Shown: positions 1-8,977, counted from the stretch's first letter. The stretch: DNA of 64,000 bases from Streptomyces globisporus (GCA_014649555.1 BMTG01000009.1:186001-250000); one strand, 5' to 3'. Program-made: numbers and translations. Notes: generated by a model from the letters alone, not told the origin.

Positions 1-331
1 CCAACCTCGCCCAGACCGTCCTGGCCTCCGCACCCGTCAGCGGTGTGTTCGTGAACAGCTGAGCCGTCGCCCACTGCCCGTCCTCGCGCTGGTTCCGCCA
101 CTCATGGACGTAACCGTGCTCCACCAACTGCTTCTTGGCCTGCTGGTACGGGCGGCCCTTCATGTCCAGCTTCCGTGCGAGTTCGCCGAGCGGGCGGTCG
201 GTGGCGGAGTCGGGGAGGCCCTGGACGTACAGGATGAGGATCTTGGCGTTGCTGTTGATCCGCCGGTCGCGTACGACCGTGTGCGGGGCCTTCGTCCAGC
301 CCGAAGAGGGCGCGATAACATGACGCAGCAT
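1..331 (-). CDS. winged-helix DNA-binding protein, C-terminus cut by window edge
   Basis: The reading frame is open from an ATG at 331 to the left edge (110 codons) with no stop, so the gene continues outside the window. An in-frame TAG lies just upstream of the ATG, which supports this start. The protein begins MLRHVIAPSSGWTK and contains a stretch reading KILILYVQGLP, then a helical segment around LGELARKLDMKGRPYQQAKK, then HEW and QLFTNTPL. I read this as the small winged-helix fold common in Streptomyces mobile-element and regulatory proteins, where the second helix contacts DNA. The exact family and targets are not visible. The other open frames over this stretch are shadows. Confidence 0.6.
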   Translation of the reverse strand, partial: MLRHVIAPSSGWTKAPHTVVRDRRINSNAKILILYVQGLPDSATDRPLGELARKLDMKGRPYQQAKKQLVEHGYVHEWRNQREDGQWATAQLFTNTPLTGAEARTVWARL

Positions 332-683
332 TTCTGGTGGGTCCTATCCACTGGGGGTGTAGGCCCTCGGGTGGGTGTTGGCGCACCTCCGGGGGCCGCC
401 CTTTGCGCGCGAGCGCGCACTGAGCGTGATGACCTGGTCACCGTATCTCATCATTCTGACGCATCACCACATCGAAGATCCGTTCGCCGAACCACCCCCG
501 CGTCGGTGTCCGCGGGGCCGGCCGCCGGGGCGGTTGCGGCCCGCCGACCGAACCTGCCCTCCACGCCTTGTACACGCTCTCATCACAATTCCGCTTCGCT
601 TCCCGTATGCCTCTGATGTGCACCCGTACGCACTGCGAGCATCGGCTGCTCCACCGCACCTAGTTCGGCCTTGGGGGCAACAC
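332..683. other. divergent intergenic region, no gene seen
   Basis: About 350 bases separate the minus-strand winged-helix gene from the plus-strand lipoprotein. The open frame running through from 375 lacks a ribosome site and has an arginine/proline-rich composition typical of a GC-rich spurious frame. The segment presumably holds the promoters of both neighbours. I could not pick out a convincing -35/-10 pair or operator. Confidence 0.5.
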
Positions 684-1160
684 ATGGAGATGAGGAAGCA
701 GTCACGGCGGTCGGTGCGCGGAGCCCTCCGGATGCGCGTATCCGCGGGAGCGGGCGCGCTGGCTCTCCTCCTGACGGGCTGCGGGGGTGACGGCGACGCT
801 GCGGACGGCCAGGGCGGGAAGGGCACCGTCGAACGGACGCTGGCGCTCATGGACGACCAGCAGAGCGTGGACGCGGGCGACAGCCTGGACGTGGACGTCC
901 TCGACAACGACTCCATCACCCTGGAGAGCAACGACCGGGCGGGGCTGCTCGACGCCTACGACCCCGCCGAACTGGCCCTGACCATCGAGACCGAGCCCGG
1001 CCACGGTTCCGCGTCGGTGTCCGGGGCCACGGTGACGTACACCGCCAGGGACGGGTACGCCGGCGAGGACGAGCTGACCTACGAGGTCCGTGTGAAGGGC
1101 ACCGAGGTTCCGGCCGCCACGGCCGTCGTACGGATCACTGTCACCGCGCCCGCATCCTGA
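684..1160 (+). CDS. putative lipoprotein with Ig/cadherin-like domain
   Basis: This 158-residue secreted protein has a basic N-terminus, a hydrophobic stretch (residues ~20-33) and a clear lipobox LLTGC, so it should be lipid-anchored outside the membrane. After a short linker comes one domain with the motif DVDVLDNDS and a C-terminal TYTARDGYAGEDELTYEV segment, the pattern of bacterial Ig/cadherin-like repeats that bind ligands or proteins. I chose the ATG at 684, preceded by a G-rich stretch; the ATG two codons later is equally possible. The gene stands alone, facing convergent benE. Ligand and role are unknown. Confidence 0.7.
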   Translation: MEMRKQSRRSVRGALRMRVSAGAGALALLLTGCGGDGDAADGQGGKGTVERTLALMDDQQSVDAGDSLDVDVLDNDSITLESNDRAGLLDAYDPAELALTIETEPGHGSASVSGATVTYTARDGYAGEDELTYEVRVKGTEVPAATAVVRITVTAPAS

Positions 1161-1201
1161 CCGGGAGACGCGACGCCGTACGGGGCGGCCGCCCGGGCCC
1201 G

Positions 1202-2467
1202 TCACGCCGTCTTCTGCTGCTCCCGCCGGCCGCCGCGCCGGCGCCGGGCGGTCAGCGCCACGTGCGTCACCAGTCCCAGGACCAGGCCCCAGCACGCGGA
1301 GCCGACGCCGCCGAGGGTGACGCCCGAGGCCGTGGTGAGGAAGGTGACCACCGCGGCGTCGCGGCCCTGTTCGTCCGCCACCGCCTGGGCGAGGCTCGTG
1401 GAGAACGTGGCGAGCAGGGCCACCCCCGCGACGACGGCGATGAGTTCGGGCGGCAGCGCGGTGAACAGCCCCACGAGGGCGGCACCGCAGACGCCCGCCA
1501 GCAGGTAGAAGACGCCGCACGCCACACCCGCCACATAGCGGCGTCGCGGGTCGCGGTGGGCCTCTTCGCCGGTGCTGATCGCGGCAGTGATCGCCGCCAG
1601 GTTGACGGCGTGGCCGCCCAGCGGCGCGAGCGCCGTGGAAGCGAGCCCGGTGGCCGTGATCAGCAGCCGGTCGTCCGGGCGGTAGCCGCAGGCCGCCAGC
1701 ACGGCGAGGCCCGGCGCGTTCTGCGAGGCCATCGTCACCACGGCGAGCGGCACGGCCAGGCCCACCAGCGCCGAACCGGTGAACTCCGGTGCTGTGAGGA
1801 CGGGAAGGGTCAGCCCGATGTCCACGGACGACGCGTCGATGCCCGGGACGACGGCGGTGACGAGCACGGCCGCGAGCAGGGCCCAGGCCACCGCGTATCT
1901 CGGTGACCGCTGTTTGACGCCCAGGTACGTGGCGAGCGAGACCAGCACCGCGACCGGCGCGCCGTCCAGCGCCGAGAACAGGCCGACGCCGAAGGAGAAC
2001 AGGACACCCGCCAGCATCGCCGCCACGATGCCGGGCGGTACGCGGCGCATGGCCTTCCCGAAGACGCCCGTCAGGCCGACCAGCGCCATGAGGAGACCGC
2101 TGGCCAGGAAGGCGCCGACCGCCTCGGGGTACGAGTAGTCCCCGAGGCTGCCGACGAGGACCGCTGCGCCCGGCGTCGAGAACGCGGTGATCACCGGGAT
2201 CCGGGTCCACCAGCTGAGCACGGCACACGTGACGCCGCTGCCCACGCACGCCGCCCACACCCACGACGCGGTCTGCTCGTCGGTGAGGTGACCGGCGGCC
2301 GCTGCCGCCAGGACCACGAGGAGGGGTCCGGAGCACGAGACCACGACGGTGATCAGGCCCGCGAGGACGGCGGAGAGCGAGGCGTCCGCCAGGAGCCCGC
2401 GCCGATCGGAGAGCCCGCCGGGCGCCTCGTCCGTGCCCTTCTCGGCGCCCTGTTCGGCCGTGGCCAT
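1202..2467 (-). CDS. benE: BenE family benzoate/H+ symporter-like membrane protein
   Basis: This 421-residue polytopic protein has about 11-12 hydrophobic segments. Its N-terminal segment SAVLAGLITVVVSCSGPLL and the ITAFSTPGAAVL motif are typical of the BenE family, whose founding member imports benzoate with protons. The C-terminus is cytoplasmic and Arg-rich. The ATG at 2467 follows a strong GAGGGGAAGGGA ribosome site. No benzoate-degradation genes are nearby, so the true substrate is open. It lies just downstream, on the same strand, of the four-gene cassette starting at 6735, with a 50-base gap to the aminotransferase, so co-transcription and a related organic-acid substrate are possible. 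Confidence 0.8.
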   Translation of the reverse strand: MATAEQGAEKGTDEAPGGLSDRRGLLADASLSAVLAGLITVVVSCSGPLLVVLAAAAAGHLTDEQTASWVWAACVGSGVTCAVLSWWTRIPVITAFSTPGAAVLVGSLGDYSYPEAVGAFLASGLLMALVGLTGVFGKAMRRVPPGIVAAMLAGVLFSFGVGLFSALDGAPVAVLVSLATYLGVKQRSPRYAVAWALLAAVLVTAVVPGIDASSVDIGLTLPVLTAPEFTGSALVGLAVPLAVVTMASQNAPGLAVLAACGYRPDDRLLITATGLASTALAPLGGHAVNLAAITAAISTGEEAHRDPRRRYVAGVACGVFYLLAGVCGAALVGLFTALPPELIAVVAGVALLATFSTSLAQAVADEQGRDAAVVTFLTTASGVTLGGVGSACWGLVLGLVTHVALTARRRRGGRREQQKTA

Positions 2468-2517
2468 CGTGTCCCTTCCCCCTCGCCCGTAACTCCCGCT
2501 GCTGCGCCGCTACTCCC

Positions 2518-3669
2518 CTACTCCGCCCGCTGTGCCACCGAGGCCAGCCGCGTCACCCCCTCGGCGAACTCCTCGTCGCTCAGGGCCTGGAACGGCAGCC
2601 GGAGGAACACCGTTCCGGACGGTGGCGCGGAGTCCGCCGGGTAGAACGCCGAGCCACGGGTGAGGGCGACGCCCTCGGCGGCCGCCGCCGCGAGGAACTT
2701 CTCCTCCGTGGTCCGTACCGGAAGATGCACGCTGATGTAGTAGCCGCCCTCGGGCACGCACAGCGCGGCCTCGCCGAGTGCCTTCCGCACCGCCTCGACC
2801 GCCGTGTCGTGCCGCGGCCGCAGCAGTTTCCTGACCTCGTCGATGTTGCGCCGGACCAGACCGCTCGCGAAGGCCCGGGCCGCGACCACCTGGAGCAGGG
2901 GGGCCGGCGAGAGGTACGTGCTCTCCGCGAGCGCCGCCAGAGCGCCCGGCGTACCGGGCGGGCCGATCACATAGCCGACGCGCAGTCCCGGGCTGAGGAT
3001 CTTGCTCAGCGAGCCGATGGTCAGTACCCGGGCGCCCTCGACGGATTCCGCGAGCTCGCCGAGGAGCGTGGGGGCCGTGCCCGCGAAACGCAGTTCCCGG
3101 TACGGGATGTCCTCCAGGATCGTGAAGCCGAACTCGGCCGACAGACGCACGAGTTCGCGCCGCTTCTCCTCGCTCGTCGTGACCCCGCCGGGGTTCTGGA
3201 AGTCCGGGATCAGGTAGACGAACGCGGGTACCTCCGTACGAAGGCGCTCCCGCAGGACGTCCAGGTCGAGGCCGTCCCCCCGCAGGGGTATCCCGGAGAC
3301 CTGCGCCCCGTGCCGCTCGAAGATCTGGACGGCACGGTCGTACGTCGGCGCCTCCGCGAGCACCTTCTTGCGGGGTGCGTCCTTGAGGAGGTGCGCGGCG
3401 AGCAGGTCGAGGGCCTGGAGGGAGCCGTTGGTGACGAAGATCCGGTCGGGGTCGACCGAATGGAACGCACCGAGCTGGTCCCGGAGTTCGCGGTCGCCGG
3501 TGTGGCGGCCGATGGGTGCGTACTGGAAGACGCGGTCCGGTTCGGCGGAGAGGACCGACCCGGTCAGCTCGGCGATGTCGGCGGACGGGATCGCTTCGAG
3601 CGGAGGGATCCCCCGCGAGAAGTGGACGGTCGGAGAGGTCACAGCGTCCTTGGGGTTCGGGGAAGTCAC
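2518..3669 (-). CDS. PLP-dependent class I/II aminotransferase (2-aminoadipate/MocR type)
   Basis: This 383-residue fold-type I aminotransferase carries the PLP-binding lysine motif IGSLSKILSPGLRVG, the cofactor-stacking region FVTNGSLQALDLLA, and YLIPDFQNPGG (Asn/Asp contacting the ring). Length and motifs fit LysN or MocR C-terminal-domain enzymes that move amino groups between broad aromatic, branched or aminoadipate substrates. I place the start at the GTG at 3669, just after an AGGAGACCTCT ribosome site; the upstream extension in this frame is out-of-register sequence of the next gene. It is the last gene of the cassette and could interconvert the alpha-keto and alpha-amino forms of the cassette's substrate. 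Confidence 0.8.
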   Translation of the reverse strand: MTSPNPKDAVTSPTVHFSRGIPPLEAIPSADIAELTGSVLSAEPDRVFQYAPIGRHTGDRELRDQLGAFHSVDPDRIFVTNGSLQALDLLAAHLLKDAPRKKVLAEAPTYDRAVQIFERHGAQVSGIPLRGDGLDLDVLRERLRTEVPAFVYLIPDFQNPGGVTTSEEKRRELVRLSAEFGFTILEDIPYRELRFAGTAPTLLGELAESVEGARVLTIGSLSKILSPGLRVGYVIGPPGTPGALAALAESTYLSPAPLLQVVAARAFASGLVRRNIDEVRKLLRPRHDTAVEAVRKALGEAALCVPEGGYYISVHLPVRTTEEKFLAAAAAEGVALTRGSAFYPADSAPPSGTVFLRLPFQALSDEEFAEGVTRLASVAQRAE

Positions 3670-3754
3670 AGAGGTCTCCTGAAGAAGGAACCGAGGGGAG
3701 GGAACGGGAGCGCGGAGAGCGAGGGCTGGGGAAGCGGGCAGGGCTTCCGGTGGC

Positions 3755-4852
3755 TCAGGGGGCGCCCAGGCGCGAGGCCCGGTGCGCGCTGACGGCGAAA
3801 TCGGGGCCGATGTCGGCGACGGAGTCCGCGCCGAGCTGGAGCAGCGTGTCCTCGATCTCGCTCCGGAGGAGGTCGAGGACCGCCTCGACACCCTGCTGTC
3901 CGGCCAGGCCGAGGCCCCAGAGGTAGGGGCGGCCGACGCACACCGCGTCCGCGCCGTACGCGAGGGCCTTGACGACGTGGACGCCGGAGCGGATGCCGCC
4001 GTCCATGAGGACCAGGGCGCGGCCGGCGACCGCGGCCGCCACCTGCTCCAGGGCGACCAGGCTGGGCACCGCGCCGTCGAGCTGGCGGCCGCCGTGGTTG
4101 GAGACGATGACGCCGTCCACGCCCAGGGCCACGCAGTGTTCGGCGTCCTCGGCGCGCAGGACGCCCTTGACCACGATCGGCAGCCGGGTACGGGACCGTA
4201 TCCATTCCAGGTCGTCCCAGGTCAGCGGCAGGCGCTCGATGCGGGCACCGTCCGGGATGTCGCCGGTGAGCACGCCCAGCGCGCGCAGGTTGCCGAAGTC
4301 GACGTGCCCCGGGGTGCGGAAGCCCGCTCGCCGGGTGCCGATACGGCGGGCCGCGTAGCTGGCGTCGACCGTGACCACGAGCGCGGTCGCGCCGGCGTCC
4401 TCCGCCAGGGCGATCGTCGCGTCGACGTCGTCGCGGGAGCGGTAGGCGTAGAGCTGGAACCAGCTGTCGCTGCCGACCGCACCGGTCACGTCGGAGAAGG
4501 CGTAGTGGCTGTCGGTGCTGACGATCGACACGGTGCCCGCGGACTCGGCCGCACGGGCGGTCGCGATCTCGGCGTCCTCGTGGAGGAGACGCTGAGGGCT
4601 GGTCGGGGCGAGGAGGACGGGCAGGGCGAGCCGCTGCCCGAGCACGGTCACGGACGTATCGGGTTTCACGCCCGTGCCGCCGAGGGCCCGGGGGCGTAAC
4701 CAGACCTGGTCGAAGGCCTCCGTGTTGGCACGGACCGTGAGCTGCGTGTCGGCGCCGCCTGCCACGTACGCCCAGGAAGCGGCGTCGAGCAGAGACTCCG
4801 CGGCCTGCTCGTAATCGGTCAGCGTCAGCAGCCCGGACAATTCCCTTGCCAT
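3755..4852 (-). CDS. FMN-dependent alpha-hydroxy-acid oxidase
   Basis: This 365-residue TIM-barrel flavoenzyme belongs to the lactate/glycolate/mandelate oxidase family. Visible marks are the FMN-site segment LPVLLAPTSPQRLLH, the catalytic lysine in LPIVVKGVL, the active-site motif VSNHGGRQLDG (His as base, Arg for the carboxylate) and MDGGIRSGVHVVKAL for phosphate binding. It should oxidise an L-alpha-hydroxy acid to the alpha-keto acid, with H2O2 if it acts as an oxidase. Similarity to 4-hydroxymandelate oxidases of nonproteinogenic amino-acid pathways is plausible but not shown. It sits 85 bases upstream of the aminotransferase, so hydroxy acid to keto acid to amino acid is the natural reading. 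Confidence 0.85.
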   Translation of the reverse strand: MARELSGLLTLTDYEQAAESLLDAASWAYVAGGADTQLTVRANTEAFDQVWLRPRALGGTGVKPDTSVTVLGQRLALPVLLAPTSPQRLLHEDAEIATARAAESAGTVSIVSTDSHYAFSDVTGAVGSDSWFQLYAYRSRDDVDATIALAEDAGATALVVTVDASYAARRIGTRRAGFRTPGHVDFGNLRALGVLTGDIPDGARIERLPLTWDDLEWIRSRTRLPIVVKGVLRAEDAEHCVALGVDGVIVSNHGGRQLDGAVPSLVALEQVAAAVAGRALVLMDGGIRSGVHVVKALAYGADAVCVGRPYLWGLGLAGQQGVEAVLDLLRSEIEDTLLQLGADSVADIGPDFAVSAHRASRLGAP

Positions 4853-4917
4853 GGAACCTCTTCCGTCGTCGGATGAATTCCTTGGGCGCCTGTCGGCCCG
4901 TCAAACGAACCGTGCCG

Positions 4918-5685
4918 TCAGGCGAACTGGTCGAATGCCATCTTGGCCACCATTCCGGTGACCACGAGCACGAGGACGATGCGGACGAATCCGGATCCCC
5001 TTTTCATGGCGGTGCGCGACCCGATCATCGCGCCCGCGATGTTCCCCACGGCCATTCCGAGACCGAGGGCCCACAGGACGTTTCCCTGCCAGGCGAAGAC
5101 CGCGAGGGCCCCCAGGTTGGAGGAGGCGTTGATCACCTTCGCCATGGCCGCGCTTTCCAGGAACTGTGTCGCCAGGAGTGTGGTGAAGGAAATGATGAGG
5201 AAGGTGCCGACTCCGGGGCCGAAGACCCCGTCGTAGAAACCGATGCCGACACCCGCGATGAGGATGGCCGCATTGCGGCGGCGCGGGGTGACGACGATGT
5301 TCCGCTGCTGGACCCCGAAGCTGGGCTTGAAGGCCACGAAGAGCGCCACGGTGATGAGCAGGCCCATGATGACGGGCCGGAAGTAGGTCGTGGGAACGCT
5401 CGACGCGGACAGCGCGCCGAGCGCGCCGAAGGGGACCGCGAGTCCGGCGGCCGGCAGCAGGACCGAGCGGTCCAGCTTGGTGCGCCGCTGGTACATGTAC
5501 GCGGCGGTCGCGGTGCCCATGACCGCCGCGATCTTGTTCGTGCCCAGCGCCACCGCCGGCGAATACTGGGGGAAGGCCAACAGGAGCACCGGGATGAGCA
5601 GCACCCCGCCACCACCGACGACCGCATCCACCCAGCCGGCCGCCGTCGCGGCCGCGAGCAGGCCGAGCACTTCGTACAGTTCCAC
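4918..5685 (-). CDS. TauE/SafE family sulfite/organic-anion exporter
   Basis: This 255-residue protein has about eight transmembrane helices in two related halves: an N-terminal GWVDAVVGGGGVLLIPVLL and a second repeat with GFYDGVFGPGVGTFLIISF. These are signatures of the TauE/SafE (DUF81) family that moves sulfite, sulfoacetate or other small anions. The start is a GTG at 5685 with a GAGGAAGA ribosome site unusually close to it, so the true start could be slightly downstream. Position between the oxygenase and the oxidase suggests it exports a small acid made by this cassette; that is inference. Confidence 0.85.
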   Translation of the reverse strand: MELYEVLGLLAAATAAGWVDAVVGGGGVLLIPVLLLAFPQYSPAVALGTNKIAAVMGTATAAYMYQRRTKLDRSVLLPAAGLAVPFGALGALSASSVPTTYFRPVIMGLLITVALFVAFKPSFGVQQRNIVVTPRRRNAAILIAGVGIGFYDGVFGPGVGTFLIISFTTLLATQFLESAAMAKVINASSNLGALAVFAWQGNVLWALGLGMAVGNIAGAMIGSRTAMKRGSGFVRIVLVLVVTGMVAKMAFDQFA

Positions 5686-5745
5686 TCTTCCTCATTCACG
5701 TGACGTGGCCCCGGCTCCCGGGGCCGGGTGGTGCCGCCCGCCGGG

Positions 5746-6735
5746 TCAGACGACCCCGCGGATCTCCGTCATCGCCGGCAGCACGCGCGGGTGCCGCATC
5801 ATGCGCTGGGCCCACAGCGGGGCGGATCGCAGGGAGTAGAAGCGGCGCAGCCAGCGGTCCTGGCCGTCGTAGCGGGGGGTGAACGCGGTGCGGCCGTGGA
5901 CGACGACGTGGTTGTCGAGGACGACGAGGTCGCCCGGCGCGAGCACCAGGTCGCGGCAGACCCGCTCCAGGGCCGTGGCCAGGGAGCGCAGCGCGGCCCG
6001 CGCCTGCGGGTGGTCGCCCTGCGTGTTGTGCGAGTTGAAGCGCATGAACGGGCGGTCCGCCGGGCCGAAGATCACCGGATGCGGGCCGGCCGAGGGGCGG
6101 GGGCCGGTGGTGTCCCGGGTGAAGGAGGTCGGATACATGCTGTGGAACTGCGGCTTCCGCAGCTCCGCCACCTCGTCGTCGGCCAGCAGCGGCAGCGCGT
6201 CGCGCACGGAGGAGACGCGGGTCGCGGCGATCCGGTCGTGGTCCTGGCGCAGGCAGAGCAGGCCGAGGTAGTCGGGGCGGAGCGGATGGTGCACGTTCTC
6301 GGTGTGGAAGTCGAAGGCGACCGATCCGCTGTTCTCGATCCGGGCCTCCTCGCCGCGTACGGGATGTACGTCGTGGAAGAGCGCGCCGGACTTCTCGTCC
6401 TGATAGCCGGTCAGCGAGCCGAGGAGGTCCGCGACGAGCATGAGGGTTCCGTTGGTGGGGTGGCCGTCGAGGATATGGGCCTCGTGCGCCTGGGGAGTCT
6501 TCGGCAATTCACCGACCGAAACTCCACGCAGTAGGCAGTATCCACTGGATTCCGTGTCCGAACCGAAATCGAGGACCATTTTGCGCATCCCGTCCGGGAG
6601 ATCCATGAGGAGCCCCGAGACAACGATGGGTATCGAGTCCGACAAGCGCGCGGCGAGCGCGGACAGCTCGCTCACCTTCTCCGCCTCGGACTCGCTTAAT
6701 CGGTACTGATTCAGAGCCTGGGCAAGCATTCTCAT
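5746..6735 (-). CDS. Fe(II)/2-oxoglutarate oxygenase of the AsnO/VioC (clavaminate synthase-like) type
   Basis: This 329-residue enzyme shows the iron triad as HTE (H144, E146) and a distal His in DNHVVVHGR (H280), followed by an Arg (about R294) that should hold 2-oxoglutarate. The HxE instead of HxD motif is typical of the asparagine oxygenase/VioC group that beta-hydroxylates free L-amino acids. The ATG follows a GGTGAGAG ribosome site and is the first gene of the minus-strand cassette. The substrate cannot be read from sequence. Coupling to a hydroxy-acid oxidase and an aminotransferase suggests a tailored nonproteinogenic amino acid. Confidence 0.8.
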   Translation of the reverse strand: MRMLAQALNQYRLSESEAEKVSELSALAARLSDSIPIVVSGLLMDLPDGMRKMVLDFGSDTESSGYCLLRGVSVGELPKTPQAHEAHILDGHPTNGTLMLVADLLGSLTGYQDEKSGALFHDVHPVRGEEARIENSGSVAFDFHTENVHHPLRPDYLGLLCLRQDHDRIAATRVSSVRDALPLLADDEVAELRKPQFHSMYPTSFTRDTTGPRPSAGPHPVIFGPADRPFMRFNSHNTQGDHPQARAALRSLATALERVCRDLVLAPGDLVVLDNHVVVHGRTAFTPRYDGQDRWLRRFYSLRSAPLWAQRMMRHPRVLPAMTEIRGVV

Positions 6736-7199
6736 AATCTCTCACCGATTCCCGAATGCAGGGTTGATCATGACGGTGAAAAACGTATCCCGCCCCGATT
6801 CTCTCCGTCAACAATCGCTTTCGGACAGTGACATCCCAGGTTAACAGGTCGGGCATTTGCGAGATAACGCGTGAATGGCTTTTTTCTGAATGAAATAGCC
6901 CGAAGCGGCCCACGCGGTAAGGAGTGCGGGCCCGGTTGCTACTTCCCGTTCACCGGGTTGAGCTGCCTCTACGGCGCAGGATGACGGGGAGATGAACAGC
7001 CCAAATCGCCCCGTCAGGCGCTTTCAGCACCCGCTTCCCGGTGCCCTCAGGAGGCACGCGGAGCCGGTTTCGCGCCATCCGGATCGCGGGAGGCGGGGAT
7101 GGTGAATCGTGTGAAGGGGGTCACATGCCGATGTGCCACCGCCCACGCCGGGCCGGATCAGCGGTGGCCTCGGCCACCGCCCCCGCGGAGGGGACCGTT
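6736..7199. other. intergenic region upstream of the oxygenase cassette, no gene seen
   Basis: This stretch of about 460 bases lies between the cassette's first gene and the end of the next minus-strand gene. The part next to 6735 (about 6740-6910) is clearly richer in A and T than its surroundings, including a run of T near 6880, which fits a promoter for the cassette. I see no convincing coding frame, RNA gene or named operator in it. Confidence 0.5.
7161..7180 (-). terminator. hairpin terminator after the DUF1963-like gene
   Basis: A perfect 8-bp inverted repeat GCGGTGGC/GCCACCGC with a 4-base loop lies 19 bases past the stop codon of the minus-strand gene ending at 7200. There is no T-run, as is usual in Streptomyces. 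Confidence 0.5.
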
Positions 7200-8288
7200 C
7201 TACTGGAAGCTCAGCCGGTGCGGATGGAGCGGATCGGTCGGGCAGGTGTGTACGCGCATCAGGCCACGGCCGAGGTAGACGCCGACCGGGTCGAGCACAC
7301 GCGGGTCGTTCTCGGCATCCCGGTCCTCGAGAGGCAGCCAGCTGCGCGAGGCGCCGTCGCACTCCCACTTGTCCACGGTGAGCAGGGGCGGCATCGCTGT
7401 CCCGCACACCTGGCAGTCGACCGGAGCGGGGTCCGTCAGATGCCAGGAGGCGAAGCCTCCGACCTTCCAGCCGGGGGCGATCGACAGGTCGCTCATGTAA
7501 TCGATCTCTTCCGGTTCCTCCGCGCGCGCCGCGGCCATCGCGGCCTCGTACTCCTCGTACGTCGCGTAGCTCGCCGCCGAGGAGGGACCGTCCTCGTAGT
7601 CATCGTCGTCCTCGTCGAGGAGCCCCTCCTCCCATGCGGAGATCTCCTCCTGAAGCCCTTCGTCCAGCAGGCCGAGATACTCGTGCTCCACCACCTGCTC
7701 CGGATGCACGACACACGTGGTGGGGACGCACTCCTCACGGCCGGCGACCGGGGGTTCGGGCTGTGGCGTGAGGACTGTCCCGACATCGGCCGAGCGTCGC
7801 CACTTCAGTACGACGTCGATCGTGCGGTCAAACCCATGGGCCTCGAACGGGCACCAGAAGACCTGGAGCAGGTCCTGGCCCTCCGGTCCCACCAGGTCCG
7901 GGACGTCCCGCGTGGACAACTGCGCGACGGCCAGCATCGGCAGGGCGTCGTCGTCGCGGAGGTCCGGGACGTGGTCGGCCGCCTTCATGGCGTCCAGCCG
8001 GCGCTGTTCGTCCTCGGTGAAGTCCCGTCCCCGTGCGCCGTCCTGGATCCGGCGGCGCAACCGCACGTCGGAAAGGAGGTGGCCGGTGCCCTTAGGGTGC
8101 GCGACGGTGCACACCGGCCATGGTTCGCCGGCCGGCCAGAGCAGCGGTCCCGCCACCGAGCTGTCCCCCGCACCGGGCACACCGTGCCGGGGGTGCAGCC
8201 GGGTGGCCGTGCGCCGGTGGGCTGCCAGGGCGGGGAAGACTCCTTCGATGTCGACAGGACGCGGCGGGGTGGTGCGGGTCATGGACAA
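7200..8288 (-). CDS. DUF1963 (YwqG)-like protein of unknown function
   Basis: This 362-residue soluble, acidic protein shows near its N-terminus the pattern GPLLWPAGEPWPVC followed by PMLAVAQLS, which resembles the start of YwqG/DUF1963 proteins. It has an Asp/Glu-rich insert (residues ~225-240, four consecutive Asp) and a Cys pair in CQVCGTAMPP that could bind metal. No catalytic function is known for the family. The start could be the ATG at 8288 or the second Met two codons on. It is divergent from the small membrane protein at 8467 and has its own terminator. The long plus-strand frame over it is a shadow. Confidence 0.65.
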   Translation of the reverse strand: MSMTRTTPPRPVDIEGVFPALAAHRRTATRLHPRHGVPGAGDSSVAGPLLWPAGEPWPVCTVAHPKGTGHLLSDVRLRRRIQDGARGRDFTEDEQRRLDAMKAADHVPDLRDDDALPMLAVAQLSTRDVPDLVGPEGQDLLQVFWCPFEAHGFDRTIDVVLKWRRSADVGTVLTPQPEPPVAGREECVPTTCVVHPEQVVEHEYLGLLDEGLQEEISAWEEGLLDEDDDDYEDGPSSAASYATYEEYEAAMAAARAEEPEEIDYMSDLSIAPGWKVGGFASWHLTDPAPVDCQVCGTAMPPLLTVDKWECDGASRSWLPLEDRDAENDPRVLDPVGVYLGRGLMRVHTCPTDPLHPHRLSFQ

Positions 8289-8466
8289 CCTTCCACATGC
8301 GTACGGTGGCGCCTGCTGTACGCCGGTCCGGATACCGGCGGGGTTCCCGCGCGCAAGCCCGCCTCCCCCGTACCGCCCTCCGGCCGCCTCGCCCCGAACG
8401 CTAGCCTCGGGCTCCGTACCGAACCACAGGAATACCGACGGTTCACAAGACAGCTCACAGGAAGCG

Positions 8467-8787
8467 ATGGTGGCGGCGATGGCGAAGGTTCCGGCAGCGG
8501 CGGTGGCGGCGGGCGGGCTCGTCGGGGGGTACGGCGTCGCCCGGTGGACCCGGAAGCGGCCGCTCGGCGGTGTCGCGCTCGCCGCCGCCGGGTCGCTGGC
8601 CGCGTACGAGTGGAACCGCCAGGCCGGGCCGCGTGCCGCCGCCGGGCTGAGCGTCGCCTACGTCGCCGCCTTCGCCGGATCGCACCCGCTCGCCAAGAAG
8701 GTCGGCGCCTGGCCCGCCGTGTTCGCCGTCGCGGGCGGTGTGGCCGCCGCCTCCTGGGCCGTCACCCGGCGGGCCGCCCAGCGCTGA
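8467..8787 (+). CDS. small hydrophobic membrane protein, unknown function
   Basis: This 106-residue protein is almost entirely hydrophobic and Ala/Gly-rich, with about three or four candidate transmembrane helices (VAAGGLVGGYGVARW, GVALAAAGSLAAY, SVAYVAAFAGS, AVFAVAGGVAAASWAV) and a basic C-terminus. I chose the ATG at 8467 because an AGGAAG site sits just before it; the much longer upstream frame is antisense to the DUF1963-like gene. I do not recognise the family beyond small conserved actinobacterial membrane proteins. Confidence 0.6.
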   Translation: MVAAMAKVPAAAVAAGGLVGGYGVARWTRKRPLGGVALAAAGSLAAYEWNRQAGPRAAAGLSVAYVAAFAGSHPLAKKVGAWPAVFAVAGGVAAASWAVTRRAAQR

Positions 8788-8977
8788 GCACCGTCGCTGG
8801 GGGGCGCCCGAAGGAATCCGGCGCCGCAAAGATTCCCGGGACCGTCTGAACGCCCGCAGCCCCGCCCCCGTACTCCCCGGCAACTCCCCCGCGTAGGCCG
8901 GGTGCGTACCCGTACCGGACACGACAGGAACGTACGGGTACGCTCCCGGAGCGGCGGGGCCCGAACGCCTCGCCCGC

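Noticed and set aside
375-683. N-terminal extension of the lipoprotein from ATG 375
   Set aside because: It would place about 100 residues before the signal peptide and lipobox. ATG 684 gives a normal lipoprotein.
7041-8849. Plus-strand open frame of 602 codons
   Set aside because: Mostly antisense to the DUF1963-like gene; lacks a ribosome site and a family signature.
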